Made by a program: the position numbers and the translations under genes
In this document: positions 37,578 to 48,052 of the stretch, piece by piece
How the letters are laid out: the number at the start of each line of letters is the position of its first letter
How positions within the stretch are numbered: the stretch's first letter is position 1
Notes under the pieces: model-generated
Told to the model about the DNA's origin: nothing
Databases searched by the model: none
Seen by the model: the letters and a program-made list of their open reading frames with translations, nothing else
Origin: DASRDZ01 sp035569495
GTDB lineage: Bacteria > Chloroflexota > Dormibacteria > Aeolococcales > Aeolococcaceae
NCBI GenBank assembly: GCA_035569495.1
Contig: DATMMX010000011.1
Span: 124,001-188,000 of the forward strand
Length of the DNA stretch: 64,000 nt
Direction: 5' to 3'

Positions 37578-38699
37578 ATGACAGCCGCCATGACCACCGC
37601 CGTGTCGCCGCGCCCGAGCCCTGACCCGGCCGCCGCGTCGCGGGTTCCGGCCAGCGGCGTCCGGCTCGCCGGGATCGGCACGGCGACGCCACCGCGCCGG
37701 GTCAGCCGCCAGGAGGTCGTGGAGGTGCTGCCACGCCTCTGGCCGAAGCTGAGCCGGCGGGCATCCATGCTCATCGATCCTGCGGACGAGGGGTACCGCC
37801 ATCTGCTGCGCGAACCTGCGGAGATGGTCGACGCGCTGTCGCCGGGGCGGCAGACCGCGCGCTACCGCGAGGCAGCGCCGGCACTTGCAGCAGCCGCCGC
37901 CGAACGAGCCATCGCCGCAGCCGGAGATCAGCGAGAGTCGATCGGGCTCCTGGTCGTGGCGTCGTGCACCGGTTTCATCCTCCCCGGCCTCGACGCACAT
38001 CTGCTCCCCATGCTGGGCCTGCGTCCGGATGTCCGGCGGCTGCCCATGGTGCAGCTCGGCTGCGCCGGGGGTGCCGGCGGGCTGGCGCACGCCGCGGACT
38101 GGGCTCGCACCCACCCGGGGCAGCGGGCGCTGGTGGTTGCGGTCGAGCTGCCGTCGCTGACCTTCCGTCCCGGTGACCACTCCCTCGACAACCTGTTGAG
38201 CGCCCTGGTCTTCGGCGACGGCGCGGGCGCCGCGGTGCTGGAGGCCGGCGGGGACGATGCGCCGCGCGGTCTTCACGTCGGTCGCGCGCGCACCACCCTG
38301 GTGCCCGACAGCGTCGACGCGCTCGGCTACGACCTCGCCGACGACGGGTTGCGCGTGATCCTGTCGCGCCGGCTCCCCGCCATCGTTGCGGCTGCGCTTC
38401 CCGCGCTCGTCGAGGAGTTCTGCGGCAGCGGGGCCGTCGCGCATCTCGACGCCGTTGCGCTGCATCCCGGCGGCCGCGCCGTCATCGACGCCGTGGCGGC
38501 CTGCCTCGGGCTGAGCGACGCGCAGCTCGCCGCGACCACTTCGGTGATGCGCACCACGGGCAACACGTCGTCGGCCGCGATCTTCTTCGTGCTCGAAGCG
38601 CTCTCCCGGTCGCTGCCGTCGCCGGCGGGACGCGGCCTGATCGTCGGGTTGGGGCCGGGCGTCACTGTCGAGCTGCTGGAGCTGACGTGGGACTCCTGA
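37578..38699 (+). CDS. Type III polyketide synthase
   Basis: 373 residues if started at 37578 (another ATG is at 37590). The catalytic triad Cys162 (QLGCAGG), His296 (ALHPGG) and Asn329 (TTGNTSSA) is complete, as in chalcone/stilbene synthase-like enzymes. The segment VVASCTGFILPGLD matches bacterial members that use long-chain acyl starters to build alkylresorcinols or alkylpyrones from malonyl-CoA. It overlaps the ICMT-like methyltransferase gene, and an FAD monooxygenase follows in convergent orientation, matching the known SrsABC phenolic-lipid gene set of Streptomyces. Confidence 0.93.
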   Translation: MTAAMTTAVSPRPSPDPAAASRVPASGVRLAGIGTATPPRRVSRQEVVEVLPRLWPKLSRRASMLIDPADEGYRHLLREPAEMVDALSPGRQTARYREAAPALAAAAAERAIAAAGDQRESIGLLVVASCTGFILPGLDAHLLPMLGLRPDVRRLPMVQLGCAGGAGGLAHAADWARTHPGQRALVVAVELPSLTFRPGDHSLDNLLSALVFGDGAGAAVLEAGGDDAPRGLHVGRARTTLVPDSVDALGYDLADDGLRVILSRRLPAIVAAALPALVEEFCGSGAVAHLDAVALHPGGRAVIDAVAACLGLSDAQLAATTSVMRTTGNTSSAAIFFVLEALSRSLPSPAGRGLIVGLGPGVTVELLELTWDS

Positions 38700-39313
38700 C
38701 GCCGCGCACCCGCACCGCGTTGGTCGGTCTCCTTGCAGGGCAGCGGCTTGTGGAGGTGCGACACTCCGCGCGCAACCGCGCGCGCGCCGGCGACGGAGTG
38801 CCGTCGTCACCGCGGACGTATCCGGCGATGGTGGCGGCGCACGTCGCACTGTTCGTGGCTGCCGCGTGGCCGAGGCGTTCGCGCCGGGTTCCTGCGGCGG
38901 TCGAGGCTCTGGCCCTCGCCGGGTTGGCAGGCGCAACGTGTTTGCGCATCAGTGTGATCCGGACGCTCGGTGAGAGCTGGAACGTGACCGCACACGTGTC
39001 GCCGTCGACGCCGGTGATCACGTCGGGGCCGTACCGCTGGGTGCGCCATCCGAACTACACGGCGGTCGCGTTGGAGTTCGCGTGTCTGCCCGTTGCGGTG
39101 GGGGCTATTCGCGAGGCCGTGTGGCTCTCGCTGGCCGACGCGATGGTGCTGTGGCCGCGCATCCGTGCCGAAGAAGCGCTGCTCGACCGCCTGCCGGGTT
39201 ACCGCGCTGCCTTCGCGGGAGTTCCGCGTTTCGTGCCTTTCCCTGGACGGCGCAGTCAGAACCCGGCGAGCGTGAGCCAGTCGCGCGGGGAGAGCCTGCC
39301 GAAGCCCCAGTAG
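38687..39313 (+). CDS. ICMT-family methyltransferase (phenolic-lipid type)
   Basis: 208 residues from a GTG that lies 13 nt inside the end of the PKS gene, with GGAG 5 nt upstream. Membrane helices and the signature YRWVRHPNYTAVALEF mark the isoprenylcysteine carboxyl methyltransferase fold. In SrsB-like relatives this fold O-methylates the alkylresorcinol made by the type III PKS with S-adenosylmethionine. Its last 58 bp overlap the convergent FAD monooxygenase gene, so the two mRNAs are complementary at their 3' ends. Confidence 0.88.
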   Translation: MGLLTPRTRTALVGLLAGQRLVEVRHSARNRARAGDGVPSSPRTYPAMVAAHVALFVAAAWPRRSRRVPAAVEALALAGLAGATCLRISVIRTLGESWNVTAHVSPSTPVITSGPYRWVRHPNYTAVALEFACLPVAVGAIREAVWLSLADAMVLWPRIRAEEALLDRLPGYRAAFAGVPRFVPFPGRRSQNPASVSQSRGESLPKPQ

Positions 39314-40437
39314 CCGCAGTTGATGCCCAGCAGCGTTTCCAGCGCGTGCGGTCGAACGGCGGCACTTGTCACGGCGCGGCGGCTGAGCATCGGGTACCGC
39401 GCCATGATCAGCGCCAGCGAGGTGACGCGGGTGCGATTGCGCCAGAGCTCCCTGTGGTCGCGGCGGTAGCGCGCCTCGGCTGTGGCGTGGTCGACGTCGC
39501 CGGAGAGCAGGGCGGACAGGTGGATGCCGAGGCGTTCGCCGAGCAGCAGGCCGACGCCGATGCCCTCGCCGGTCGTGGGGTCGTCGTATCCCGCCGCGTC
39601 TCCGACCAGGAACATGCCGCTTTCGGCGATGGTGCGGGGGCGTTGCCGGAACTGTCCGGCGGCGAGTGGGGGGCTGACCAGCTCCGCATTTCGCAACACC
39701 GGCAGTGCGGCGCGCGCGGCGGCCTCGTATCCGGCTGCCGTGGCGCCGATGGCGGTGCGGCTGCCGAGGGTGGAGACGAGGAGCAGCTCGGGACCGACCG
39801 GCGCCTCGTACCACTCCTGGCGCCCGGCGAAGGTCACCGTGATCCGGTCGAGCTCGCGGACGTCGACGCGCCAGTGGCCGGCGAGCCCATAGCGGCCATC
39901 GCTCTTTGTGGTGCCGGTCCAGCCCGCAGCCGCGCGCAGCGGTGAATGCAGGCCGTCGGCGGCGACGACCACGCTGGCTGCCACCGGTCCCGCGTCGGTG
40001 CGCACGCCGGTGATGGTGCCTCTCGCGTTGCGAAGGACTCCCGTGGCGCGCACACCTTCGGCGAAGGTGACACCGGGCGCGCGTCGCAGCGCATCGGCCA
40101 GCACGGTGTCGAAGCTGGTCCTCCGCACACCCAGGCCGCATTGCTCGCCGCCGTTCGGCGGCGCCGGAAACGGCGCGTATGCGGCTGGTGTTCCGCCACG
40201 GTGCGCGTACATCACGCCGCGAAGTTTTGGCGCCTGTGTGGCCAGAACGTCCTCCAGAACCCCGAGACGGTGCAGCACGCCGACGCCCGGCGGCATCAGC
40301 CCTTCCCCGCACGCCTTGTCGCGAGGGAAGCGAGCCCGGTCGAGCACCGTCACCGCATTCCCCGCCCGGCTGAGCGCCAGCGCCGTGGCCACCCCACTCG
40401 GTCCCGCCCCGACCACCACGACTCCTGCCTCGCACAT
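39256..40437 (-). CDS. FAD-dependent monooxygenase/geranylgeranyl-reductase-like flavoprotein
   Basis: 393 residues. The N-terminal GAGPSGVATALALSRAG binds FAD, CGEGLMPPG matches the geranylgeranyl-reductase/aromatic-hydroxylase group, and MFLVGDAAGYDDPTTGEGI is the second FAD motif. Beside a type III PKS and an ICMT-type methyltransferase it probably hydroxylates the alkylresorcinol ring to an alkylquinone, as SrsC does, although here it is convergent instead of co-operonic. Reduction of a polyprenyl chain is the alternative. Confidence 0.82.
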   Translation of the reverse strand: MCEAGVVVVGAGPSGVATALALSRAGNAVTVLDRARFPRDKACGEGLMPPGVGVLHRLGVLEDVLATQAPKLRGVMYAHRGGTPAAYAPFPAPPNGGEQCGLGVRRTSFDTVLADALRRAPGVTFAEGVRATGVLRNARGTITGVRTDAGPVAASVVVAADGLHSPLRAAAGWTGTTKSDGRYGLAGHWRVDVRELDRITVTFAGRQEWYEAPVGPELLLVSTLGSRTAIGATAAGYEAAARAALPVLRNAELVSPPLAAGQFRQRPRTIAESGMFLVGDAAGYDDPTTGEGIGVGLLLGERLGIHLSALLSGDVDHATAEARYRRDHRELWRNRTRVTSLALIMARYPMLSRRAVTSAAVRPHALETLLGINCGYWGFGRLSPRDWLTLAGF

Positions 40438-40443
40438 CCCCGG

Positions 40444-42803
<2,360 letters not shown>

Positions 42804-42807
<4 letters not shown>

Positions 42808-43238
42808 GCGTCGAGCGGCAGCCGCTGCAGCAGCGCGTCCACGCGGGCGAAGCCGCTCTTCGCGCCCTCCTCGACGCCGTACTGCATCGTGGTGTCGCGC
42901 TCCTCGGTGGTCGCGAAGCGCATTGTTTGGGTCAACTTCGTCCGCTCGCCGAGATCCTCGAACTCCAGCGTCTGCAGGTGGTTCTGGAAGGTCTGCACCA
43001 GCCGCTCGGGCGCCTCGACCTCGCGGAACTCGCCCTCGACCACGCCATAGTTGGTGCGGAAGCGGTACGCGCCGCCGGGGCGGACGTCCATCTCCTCGAC
43101 GACCGTTCCGTCACCCCACCACTCCGGGATCAGCCTGGGGTCGGTCCAGACGGAGAAGACGTGCGCGCGCGGTGCGTCGAAGACCCGCTCGACGCGGATC
43201 TCCAGCTCGTTGGGGGTGGTGACGGTGGTGGTGTTCAT
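42804..43238 (-). CDS. SRPBCC (AHSA1-like) ligand-binding protein
   Basis: 144 residues from the ATG at 43238, with AAGGAG 4 nt upstream. The START/AHSA1 fold is visible from the ERVFDAPRAHVFSVWTDPRLIPEWWG opening, the DVRPGGAYRFR strand and the long C-terminal helix. Such proteins bind hydrophobic ligands in a deep cavity. The ATGA overlap with an ArsR regulator is a common pairing in actinobacteria, but the ligand is unknown. Confidence 0.88.
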
Positions 43239-43546
43239 CGCTCTCCTTTGGTGCGTTCGACGACCTGCGCAAAGCGGTCGAGCCGCTGCAGCCAGGTGCT
43301 GATTCCCTCGAAGGCGTGCGGCGCAAGCATGCACCTGCGCACACGCCCGACCTTCTCCGTCCTCACCAGCCGCGCCTCGTCGAGCAGCCGGATGTGCTTC
43401 TGCATCCCGGTCAGCGACATGCCGAAGGGCTCGGCGAGCTCGCTGATCGTCGCGCTGCCCGAACCGAGCCGCTCGAGGACGGCGCGGCGGGTCGGGTCGG
43501 CGAGGGCCGCGAAGGCGCGGTCGACCGGGGTGGGATGCTGAACCAT
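43235..43546 (-). CDS. ArsR-family transcriptional regulator
   Basis: 103 residues from the ATG at 43546. The winged helix reads DPTRRAVLERLGSGSATISELAEPFGMSLTGMQKHIRLLDEARLV. The metal-binding ELCVCDL motif of classical ArsR proteins is absent, so it senses something other than arsenite. TATAGT (43559-43554) lies 7 nt before the ATG and no ribosome site is seen, pointing to a leaderless mRNA. The start codon sits in an inverted repeat that probably mediates self-repression. Confidence 0.9.
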   Translation of the reverse strand: MVQHPTPVDRAFAALADPTRRAVLERLGSGSATISELAEPFGMSLTGMQKHIRLLDEARLVRTEKVGRVRRCMLAPHAFEGISTWLQRLDRFAQVVERTKGER

Positions 43547-43554
43547 TAGGTTCA
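43539..43554. promoter_or_regulatory. ArsR operator overlapping -10 box and start codon
   Basis: TGAACC-TAAT-GGTTCA is a perfect 6-bp-arm inverted repeat with a 4-bp centre. It overlaps the last base of the TATAGT -10 box and covers the predicted transcription start and the ATG. A bound dimer would block initiation of the ArsR-SRPBCC-UvrA operon. Confidence 0.6.
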
Positions 43555-43638
43555 CTATAGCCGCTTCTGGCGCTGGGGTGCAAGTGGCCGGGCCGGCGCA
43601 GCCGCCACCTGCCTGGCGCGTCTCAACCGAGGCTCGGC

Positions 43639-44286
43639 TCAGTTGTCGACGAGCCCGTTGCGCACCGCGTAGAGGATCGCCTGCGCCCGATCGCTGATGC
43701 AGAGCTTCTCGTACACGTTGCTGACGTGGTTGCGGACGGTCTTCTCGCTGATGTGCATCTTGAAGGCGATCTGCTTGTTGGGGGCACCCGATCCGACCAG
43801 CTTGAGGATCTCCAGCTCGCGCACGGTGAGCCCGTTGTAGAGGTCGGCGGGCGGCTTCTCGCCGCTGATCATGCCGAGGATCCGCCGCGCCACCGCGCCG
43901 GCCATCACCCGCTCGCCGTCGCGCACGGCGAGGATGCTGTACACGATTGCCTGGGGCTGCGCGTCCTTGAGCACGTACCCGCTTGCGCCCGCGCGCAAGG
44001 CGTCGATCACGTAGGTATCGGCCGCGAAGCCGGTGAGGATCAGCACCTTGACGTTGGGGTGGCGCGCGACGATCTGCGCCGTCGCGGTGAGCCCGTCCAT
44101 CCCCGGCATCTTCAGGTCCATGAGGACGACGTCCGGTTCCGTGGTGGCACAGAGCGCCAGGACCTCCGCACCCCCTGCAGCCTCGCCGACCACGTCCACG
44201 TCGGGATGGGCGTCGAGCAGGCGCGCCAGCCCGGAGCGGAACAGCGTCTGGTCGTCGGCGATGAGCACTCGTGCAGGGCCGTTCAC
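43639..44286 (-). CDS. NarL/LuxR-family response regulator
   Basis: 215 residues from a GTG at 44286 that overlaps the kinase stop (GTGA), with GGAG 8 nt upstream. The receiver domain has the acidic pair ADD at 10-12, phospho-acceptor Asp57 in VVLMDLKMPG, a switch Thr in LILTGF and Lys in YVLKDA. The C-terminal helix-turn-helix reads LTVRELEILKLVGSGAPNKQIA...KTVRNHVSNVYEKL. It is phosphorylated by the adjacent kinase and binds DNA. Its targets are not evident; the GH5 gene and exosortase operon nearby are candidates. Confidence 0.95.
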   Translation of the reverse strand: MNGPARVLIADDQTLFRSGLARLLDAHPDVDVVGEAAGGAEVLALCATTEPDVVLMDLKMPGMDGLTATAQIVARHPNVKVLILTGFAADTYVIDALRAGASGYVLKDAQPQAIVYSILAVRDGERVMAGAVARRILGMISGEKPPADLYNGLTVRELEILKLVGSGAPNKQIAFKMHISEKTVRNHVSNVYEKLCISDRAQAILYAVRNGLVDN

Positions 44287-45011
44287 GTGACCCGCTCCAG
44301 GGGAACGCGAACGCGCACCGTCGTGCCCTGACCCGGCGCGCTGGTCACCTCCACCTCGCCGCCGAGGATGTTCGCGCGCTCGGCCATGCCCCGCATTCCC
44401 AGGCCCCACGCGGCCACACCAGAAAGCGAGGAGCAGCCGACACCGTCGTCACGAATGATCAGCAGCAGCTGCGGGCCCAGCGCGGCCAGTGTGATGTTGA
44501 CTCGCGCAGCGCGGCTGTGCCGGACCACGTTGCAGAGGGCTTCGTCGACGATGCGTGACAGCTCGTACGACGCGTTGACAGAGAGCGCCTGCGGCCAGTC
44601 GCGCACGCGGACGCGAACGGCCGCGCCGCACCGCGCTCCGAGGTCGGCCGCCGCGAGTCGGAGCCAATGGCGAAAGCGGTCGTCGCAGGCCGATTCGGCG
44701 CGGAGCTCGTAGAGGGTTCGCCGCAGGCTGGAGAGCGCGGTTCGGACCACCTGCTCGAAGTGGTCGAGACGCTCGCCGAGGGCGTGATGGCTCGCCTGCT
44801 CTCGCTTGTAGATCTCCATCTCGACGAGCAGCGCGGTCAGACTCTGGACGACGCTGTCGTGCAGCTCACGAGCGAGCCAGCGGCTGACGTCGCCGTGCGG
44901 GATGTCGCCCCCAATCGCCGCTGGGATCGCGGCCACATGGGCGAGTGGCTGACCCTGCTCAGTCGTCGCCGTGCGCTCCTCGAAGAGGGAGAACCCGGGC
45001 CCGCTCCGCAT
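44283..45011 (-). CDS. Soluble sensor histidine kinase (NarX/DesK type)
   Basis: 242 residues from the ATG at 45011 (a TTG nine bases upstream is possible). There is no membrane helix. The HisKA_3 domain begins WLARELHDSVVQSLTALL with phospho-acceptor His51. The ATP-binding domain has the N box DEALCNVVRHS, the G1 box DDGVG and GLGMRGMAERA. The N-terminal 45 residues are too short for a known sensor domain, so it may read a partner protein or a redox or cytoplasmic cue. It shares an operon with the response regulator. Confidence 0.92.
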   Translation of the reverse strand: MRSGPGFSLFEERTATTEQGQPLAHVAAIPAAIGGDIPHGDVSRWLARELHDSVVQSLTALLVEMEIYKREQASHHALGERLDHFEQVVRTALSSLRRTLYELRAESACDDRFRHWLRLAAADLGARCGAAVRVRVRDWPQALSVNASYELSRIVDEALCNVVRHSRAARVNITLAALGPQLLLIIRDDGVGCSSLSGVAAWGLGMRGMAERANILGGEVEVTSAPGQGTTVRVRVPLERVT

Positions 45012-45137
45012 GCGCCCCAATTCCTGTGAATGAATTGAACGTAGCAGTTGGTACCGGTTGGCGGCGCAGTCATGTTCGCGCCTTTGCCTAAGTGATAGCC
45101 GGACCGGGAGCTGCCAATCCTGTCACCCAGGACAGAT

Positions 45138-45167
45138 TTGCAAGATGGATAGAACCGGTGCTAGCCT
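45138..45167 (+). promoter_or_regulatory. Promoter of the riboswitch-GH5 transcript
   Basis: TTGCAA (45138-45143), an 18-bp spacer and TAGCCT (45162-45167) predict a start near 45174, a few bases before the aptamer, as expected for a riboswitch leader. Confidence 0.5.
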
Positions 45168-45180
45168 GACCGGCGGTCGG

Positions 45181-45267
45181 CTCCCGACAACGCAAAACCG
45201 CCACGAGGCGGTGACGCAAAGCCATGGGTCTCGGCTCCCCTCCGAGATCGCCAGGCTACCGAAGGAG
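45181..45267 (+). ncRNA. Cyclic-di-GMP riboswitch (GEMM-I type)
   Basis: The leader holds the hallmark core of the c-di-GMP-I aptamer: CGCAAAACC, a CCGCC-ACGA-GGCGG hairpin, the invariant GACGCAAAGCCATGGGTC, a TCTCGG/CCGAGA hairpin closed by CTCCCCT, and the closing GCCAGGCTACCGAAGG. CTCC at 45181-45184 can pair with GGAG at 45264-45267 to close the aptamer. c-di-GMP binding would control the secreted GH5 glycosidase downstream. Recognition is by consensus memory; a covariance-model search was not possible. Confidence 0.88.
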
Positions 45268-45296
45268 TCCACATTGTGGAGCCGGCAGGAGGCTCC
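45268..45296 (+). promoter_or_regulatory. Riboswitch expression platform hiding the ribosome site
   Basis: Two hairpins compete for bases 45278-45280. TCCAC/GTGGA (45268-45272 with 45276-45280) leaves the ribosome site free. GGAGCC/GGCTCC (45278-45283 with 45291-45296) encloses most of the AGGAGG at 45287-45292. This arrangement suggests translational control. Confidence 0.55.
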
Positions 45297-46625
45297 ATGG
45301 CTCGACGCCTGTCGACGCTGCTCGCCGTTGCGCTCACCTGCGCTGTTTGTTTGGTCGCTTTCGTTTCGGCCGGCGTCTCGGCGAAGGCGAACCCCGGTCA
45401 CAAAAAGCCGGCTCCCTCGCCGAGCCCGACACCGACCGCGTCGCCGACGCCGACGGCAACGCCGGCACCACCCACGCCGACTGCAACGCCGGCGCCCACG
45501 CCGACCGCGACGCCGGCACCCACCCCGACCGCGACGCCCACGCCGTCGCCGACTCCCACGCCTGCGCCGCCCACCGCGCCGACCGGTTTCGTCTCACGCT
45601 CCGGTACCGCGCTGACCCTCAACGGCCAGCCGTACCACTTCACCGGGGTCAACGCGTACGAAGCGGCGACGTACTGGGGCGTCAACGCGGGCTGCGGCCA
45701 GATGCTCTCCGACCAGGACCTCACCACGCTCTTCACCCAGAGCCTGCGCAGCGGCCAGGTGGTGCGCTTCTGGGCCTTCCAGGCGCTGGCCACCAACAAC
45801 ACCAGCAAGGCGCGCGACTGGACGGGGATCGACCGCGTCATCAACGCCGCGACCAGGTACGGCGTCAAGGTCATCCCCACCCTGACCAACGAGAGCGGCA
45901 CCTGCGACGATGGGCACTGGAAGGACCCCGCCTGGTATCAGGGCGGCTACATGAACGTCTACCAGAGCTCGCAGTCGATCACGCCGGAGTCGTTCTGGCA
46001 GTACATGCACGAGTTCCTCAGCCGCTACGGCTCCAACTCCACCATCGCCATGATCCAGCTGGTCAACGAGCCCGCCCCGGTCAGCGCGGGCTACGTGTGC
46101 AACGGTGAGAGCGCGGCGGCGACCGCGTTGCGCTCCTTCTTCGACGTGGTGGGCGGCGAGGCCAAGAAGGTCGATCCCAACCACCTGTTCGCGGCCGGCC
46201 AGCAGGGCGTCGGGCAGTGCGGCCAGTCCGACGCGGGCTGCAGCTCGACGTCGTGGACCAGCTGCACCACCCAGGACTACAGGTACGTCGACGCCAGCCC
46301 GGGAGTCGACGTGGCCGGCTACCACGACTACGGCGCGGACACATCGCCCGTTCCGTCGTACCTGCAGGAGAGCATCGCCCAGGCGACCGCGGACGGCAAA
46401 CCCATCGTCAGCGACGAGATGGGCATCAATGCCAATTCCGCCGGCAGCGGGTGCGTCAGCCTGAGCACCCGAGCAGGCGACATCGGCGCCAAGCTCGGTG
46501 CCCAGTTCAACGCGGGCGTGAGCGGCGCGCTCGTGTGGGACTGGATCCCGGGCGCCATGGGATCGGGCTGCGCATACGACGTCGCGGCCGGTGACCCGGT
46601 GCTGCAGACGCTGCAGCAGCACTGA
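45297..46625 (+). CDS. Secreted GH5-family glycoside hydrolase (mannanase/cellulase-like)
   Basis: 442 residues from the ATG at 45297, with AGGAGG 4 nt upstream. A signal peptide (1-35) is followed by a Pro/Thr-rich linker of about 60 residues and then a GH5-type TIM barrel. The acid/base Glu258 lies in IQLVNEPAP and the nucleophile Glu374 in KPIVSDEMG; the FTGVNAYEAATYWG opening recalls GH5 endo-beta-mannanases. It probably cuts a plant or bacterial beta-glycan outside the cell. The riboswitch links its synthesis to c-di-GMP. It converges with the exosortase/EPS operon, so self-made polysaccharide is a possible substrate. Confidence 0.88.
   Translation: MARRLSTLLAVALTCAVCLVAFVSAGVSAKANPGHKKPAPSPSPTPTASPTPTATPAPPTPTATPAPTPTATPAPTPTATPTPSPTPTPAPPTAPTGFVSRSGTALTLNGQPYHFTGVNAYEAATYWGVNAGCGQMLSDQDLTTLFTQSLRSGQVVRFWAFQALATNNTSKARDWTGIDRVINAATRYGVKVIPTLTNESGTCDDGHWKDPAWYQGGYMNVYQSSQSITPESFWQYMHEFLSRYGSNSTIAMIQLVNEPAPVSAGYVCNGESAAATALRSFFDVVGGEAKKVDPNHLFAAGQQGVGQCGQSDAGCSSTSWTSCTTQDYRYVDASPGVDVAGYHDYGADTSPVPSYLQESIAQATADGKPIVSDEMGINANSAGSGCVSLSTRAGDIGAKLGAQFNAGVSGALVWDWIPGAMGSGCAYDVAAGDPVLQTLQQH
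45409..45585 (+). repeat. Low-complexity Pro/Thr linker repeats
   Basis: The sequence repeats a CCSACSCCGACYGC-like unit coding TPTATPAP-type motifs. It forms a flexible, probably O-glycosylated spacer between signal peptide and catalytic domain, and is prone to slippage. Confidence 0.8.
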
Positions 46626-46630
46626 CCCGT

Positions 46631-48052
46631 CTATGCGGCCAGGGTGAAGAGCGTGCCGTCCATGTTGCCCTCGTAGATGGCGCTGCCCACGATCGACGCC
46701 GGCCCCCAGAACTGGAAGAAGAAGCTCGACGTGGTGTCCTGGAACGTGTACCGCGTCGCGCCGCTGGACGTGGACATGACGACGATGTTGCGACCGGAAC
46801 CCACCACGGCCACGCCCCCGGCGATGGACACCGCGCCCAGCACCGGGTCGGAGAGGCAGTGCTGCCAGCGGAAGTTGCCCGTGGCGGGATCGAGCGCTCG
46901 CACCGAGCCCGCACAGGAGGTGCCTGCGATGGTGGTGTTACCACCGGCCACGTAGAGCGAGAAGCCGTCCCACGCGCTCGGCGAGATCGGCCCCTGGCCC
47001 GCCTCGGGGTTGTCACCGCCGACGTCGATCTGCGCACTCCAGACAGGACCGTTGCTGAGTGGCCTGTCCCGGTCGAACGCGTAGTAGAAGCCACTCTTGT
47101 CCGAAATTCCCAGCATCCTGCGCGTGACTCCGCCGATGCTCGCGGTGAAGAGCGTCGGCGTGGAGCCGAAGTCCTCCGTCGGCCCGGCGGGGACCGGCCA
47201 GTAGCTGACCAGAGACAGATCCGAGGTGCGAAGCTCCATCAGGACGTTGGCGTACGGAGTCGGGAAGCAGTTGGCGTTGGCGGTGCCGAAGTACAGCGTC
47301 CCCGCTGCCTCGTCGACCGTCGGAGATCCCCAGATGCCCGCCCCCTGGCAGCCCGGGGGAACCAGCGGGAACGTGTGCTGGACCACCAGTCCCTGGGCGC
47401 TGAGCTGCACCATCGCTCCGGGCGACAGCGGGCAGTCGCCGGCCGAGCCGACGCCTTCGTACACGGATCCGTTCGACACGGTCGGAGAGCTCCACAGGTA
47501 GGTGCCGTCGCCGGTGTTCAGTGACGTCTTCCAGATCACCGCGCCGGTCATCGCGTCGAGGGCGTACAGGTTGGTGTCGCCGCCGCCCACGTAGACGATC
47601 GAGCGTCCACCCACGGTGGCGACGGTGGGCGTGCTGCCGACGCCGAGCGGAACAGGAAAGCAGTCGGTCGGGGGCGTCGTCTGGCCGAGGAAGGTCGACC
47701 ACACGGGTTGGCCGGACAGCGTCGTCGCCCGCTCGTATCCGTCCCACGAACCCCAGTACACCAGGTTGTTGGCCAGCACGGGCTGCGCCGAGACCGGACC
47801 GTTGGCGTGCGCGGTCCACCGCGGGCTGAGCTTGTTCGAGCCGTTCAGCCGCGGTTGCGAGGCGGTGTCGAAGCCGGAGTGGGCGTTGTTGAACAGGTAG
47901 GTGGGCCACGTGGGCGCGCCCGAGCCGGCCTCGGCGCGCTGCACCTGGGTGGCCGCACCGAACGCGGAGACGACGACCGCTGCGAGCGCGATCGACGTCC
48001 AGCGGCGGGCTCCGCGCCCCCGGCGGATGACCACATCAGCGAGGAAATTCAT
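46631..48052 (-). CDS. Secreted PQQ-like beta-propeller protein
   Basis: 473 residues from the ATG at 48052, with AAGGAGAAGG 7 nt upstream. A twin-Arg-like basic start and hydrophobic helix (to about residue 42, ending AEAG) export it. The rest contains seven or eight WD-like blades of the PQQ/quinoprotein type, for example NLYALDAMTGAVIWKT and SVRALDPATGNFRWQH. No dehydrogenase catalytic set is visible, so it is more likely a scaffold or glycan-binding propeller. It is the last gene of the exosortase operon, overlapping the GT2 stop by ATGA, and may handle or assemble the exported polysaccharide. Confidence 0.82.
   Translation of the reverse strand: MNFLADVVIRRGRGARRWTSIALAAVVVSAFGAATQVQRAEAGSGAPTWPTYLFNNAHSGFDTASQPRLNGSNKLSPRWTAHANGPVSAQPVLANNLVYWGSWDGYERATTLSGQPVWSTFLGQTTPPTDCFPVPLGVGSTPTVATVGGRSIVYVGGGDTNLYALDAMTGAVIWKTSLNTGDGTYLWSSPTVSNGSVYEGVGSAGDCPLSPGAMVQLSAQGLVVQHTFPLVPPGCQGAGIWGSPTVDEAAGTLYFGTANANCFPTPYANVLMELRTSDLSLVSYWPVPAGPTEDFGSTPTLFTASIGGVTRRMLGISDKSGFYYAFDRDRPLSNGPVWSAQIDVGGDNPEAGQGPISPSAWDGFSLYVAGGNTTIAGTSCAGSVRALDPATGNFRWQHCLSDPVLGAVSIAGGVAVVGSGRNIVVMSTSSGATRYTFQDTTSSFFFQFWGPASIVGSAIYEGNMDGTLFTLAA

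Noticed and set aside
45409..45585. CRISPR-like array
   Set aside because: The repeats are short, contiguous and in frame, encoding a Pro/Thr linker. No spaced repeats or cas genes occur anywhere in the window.
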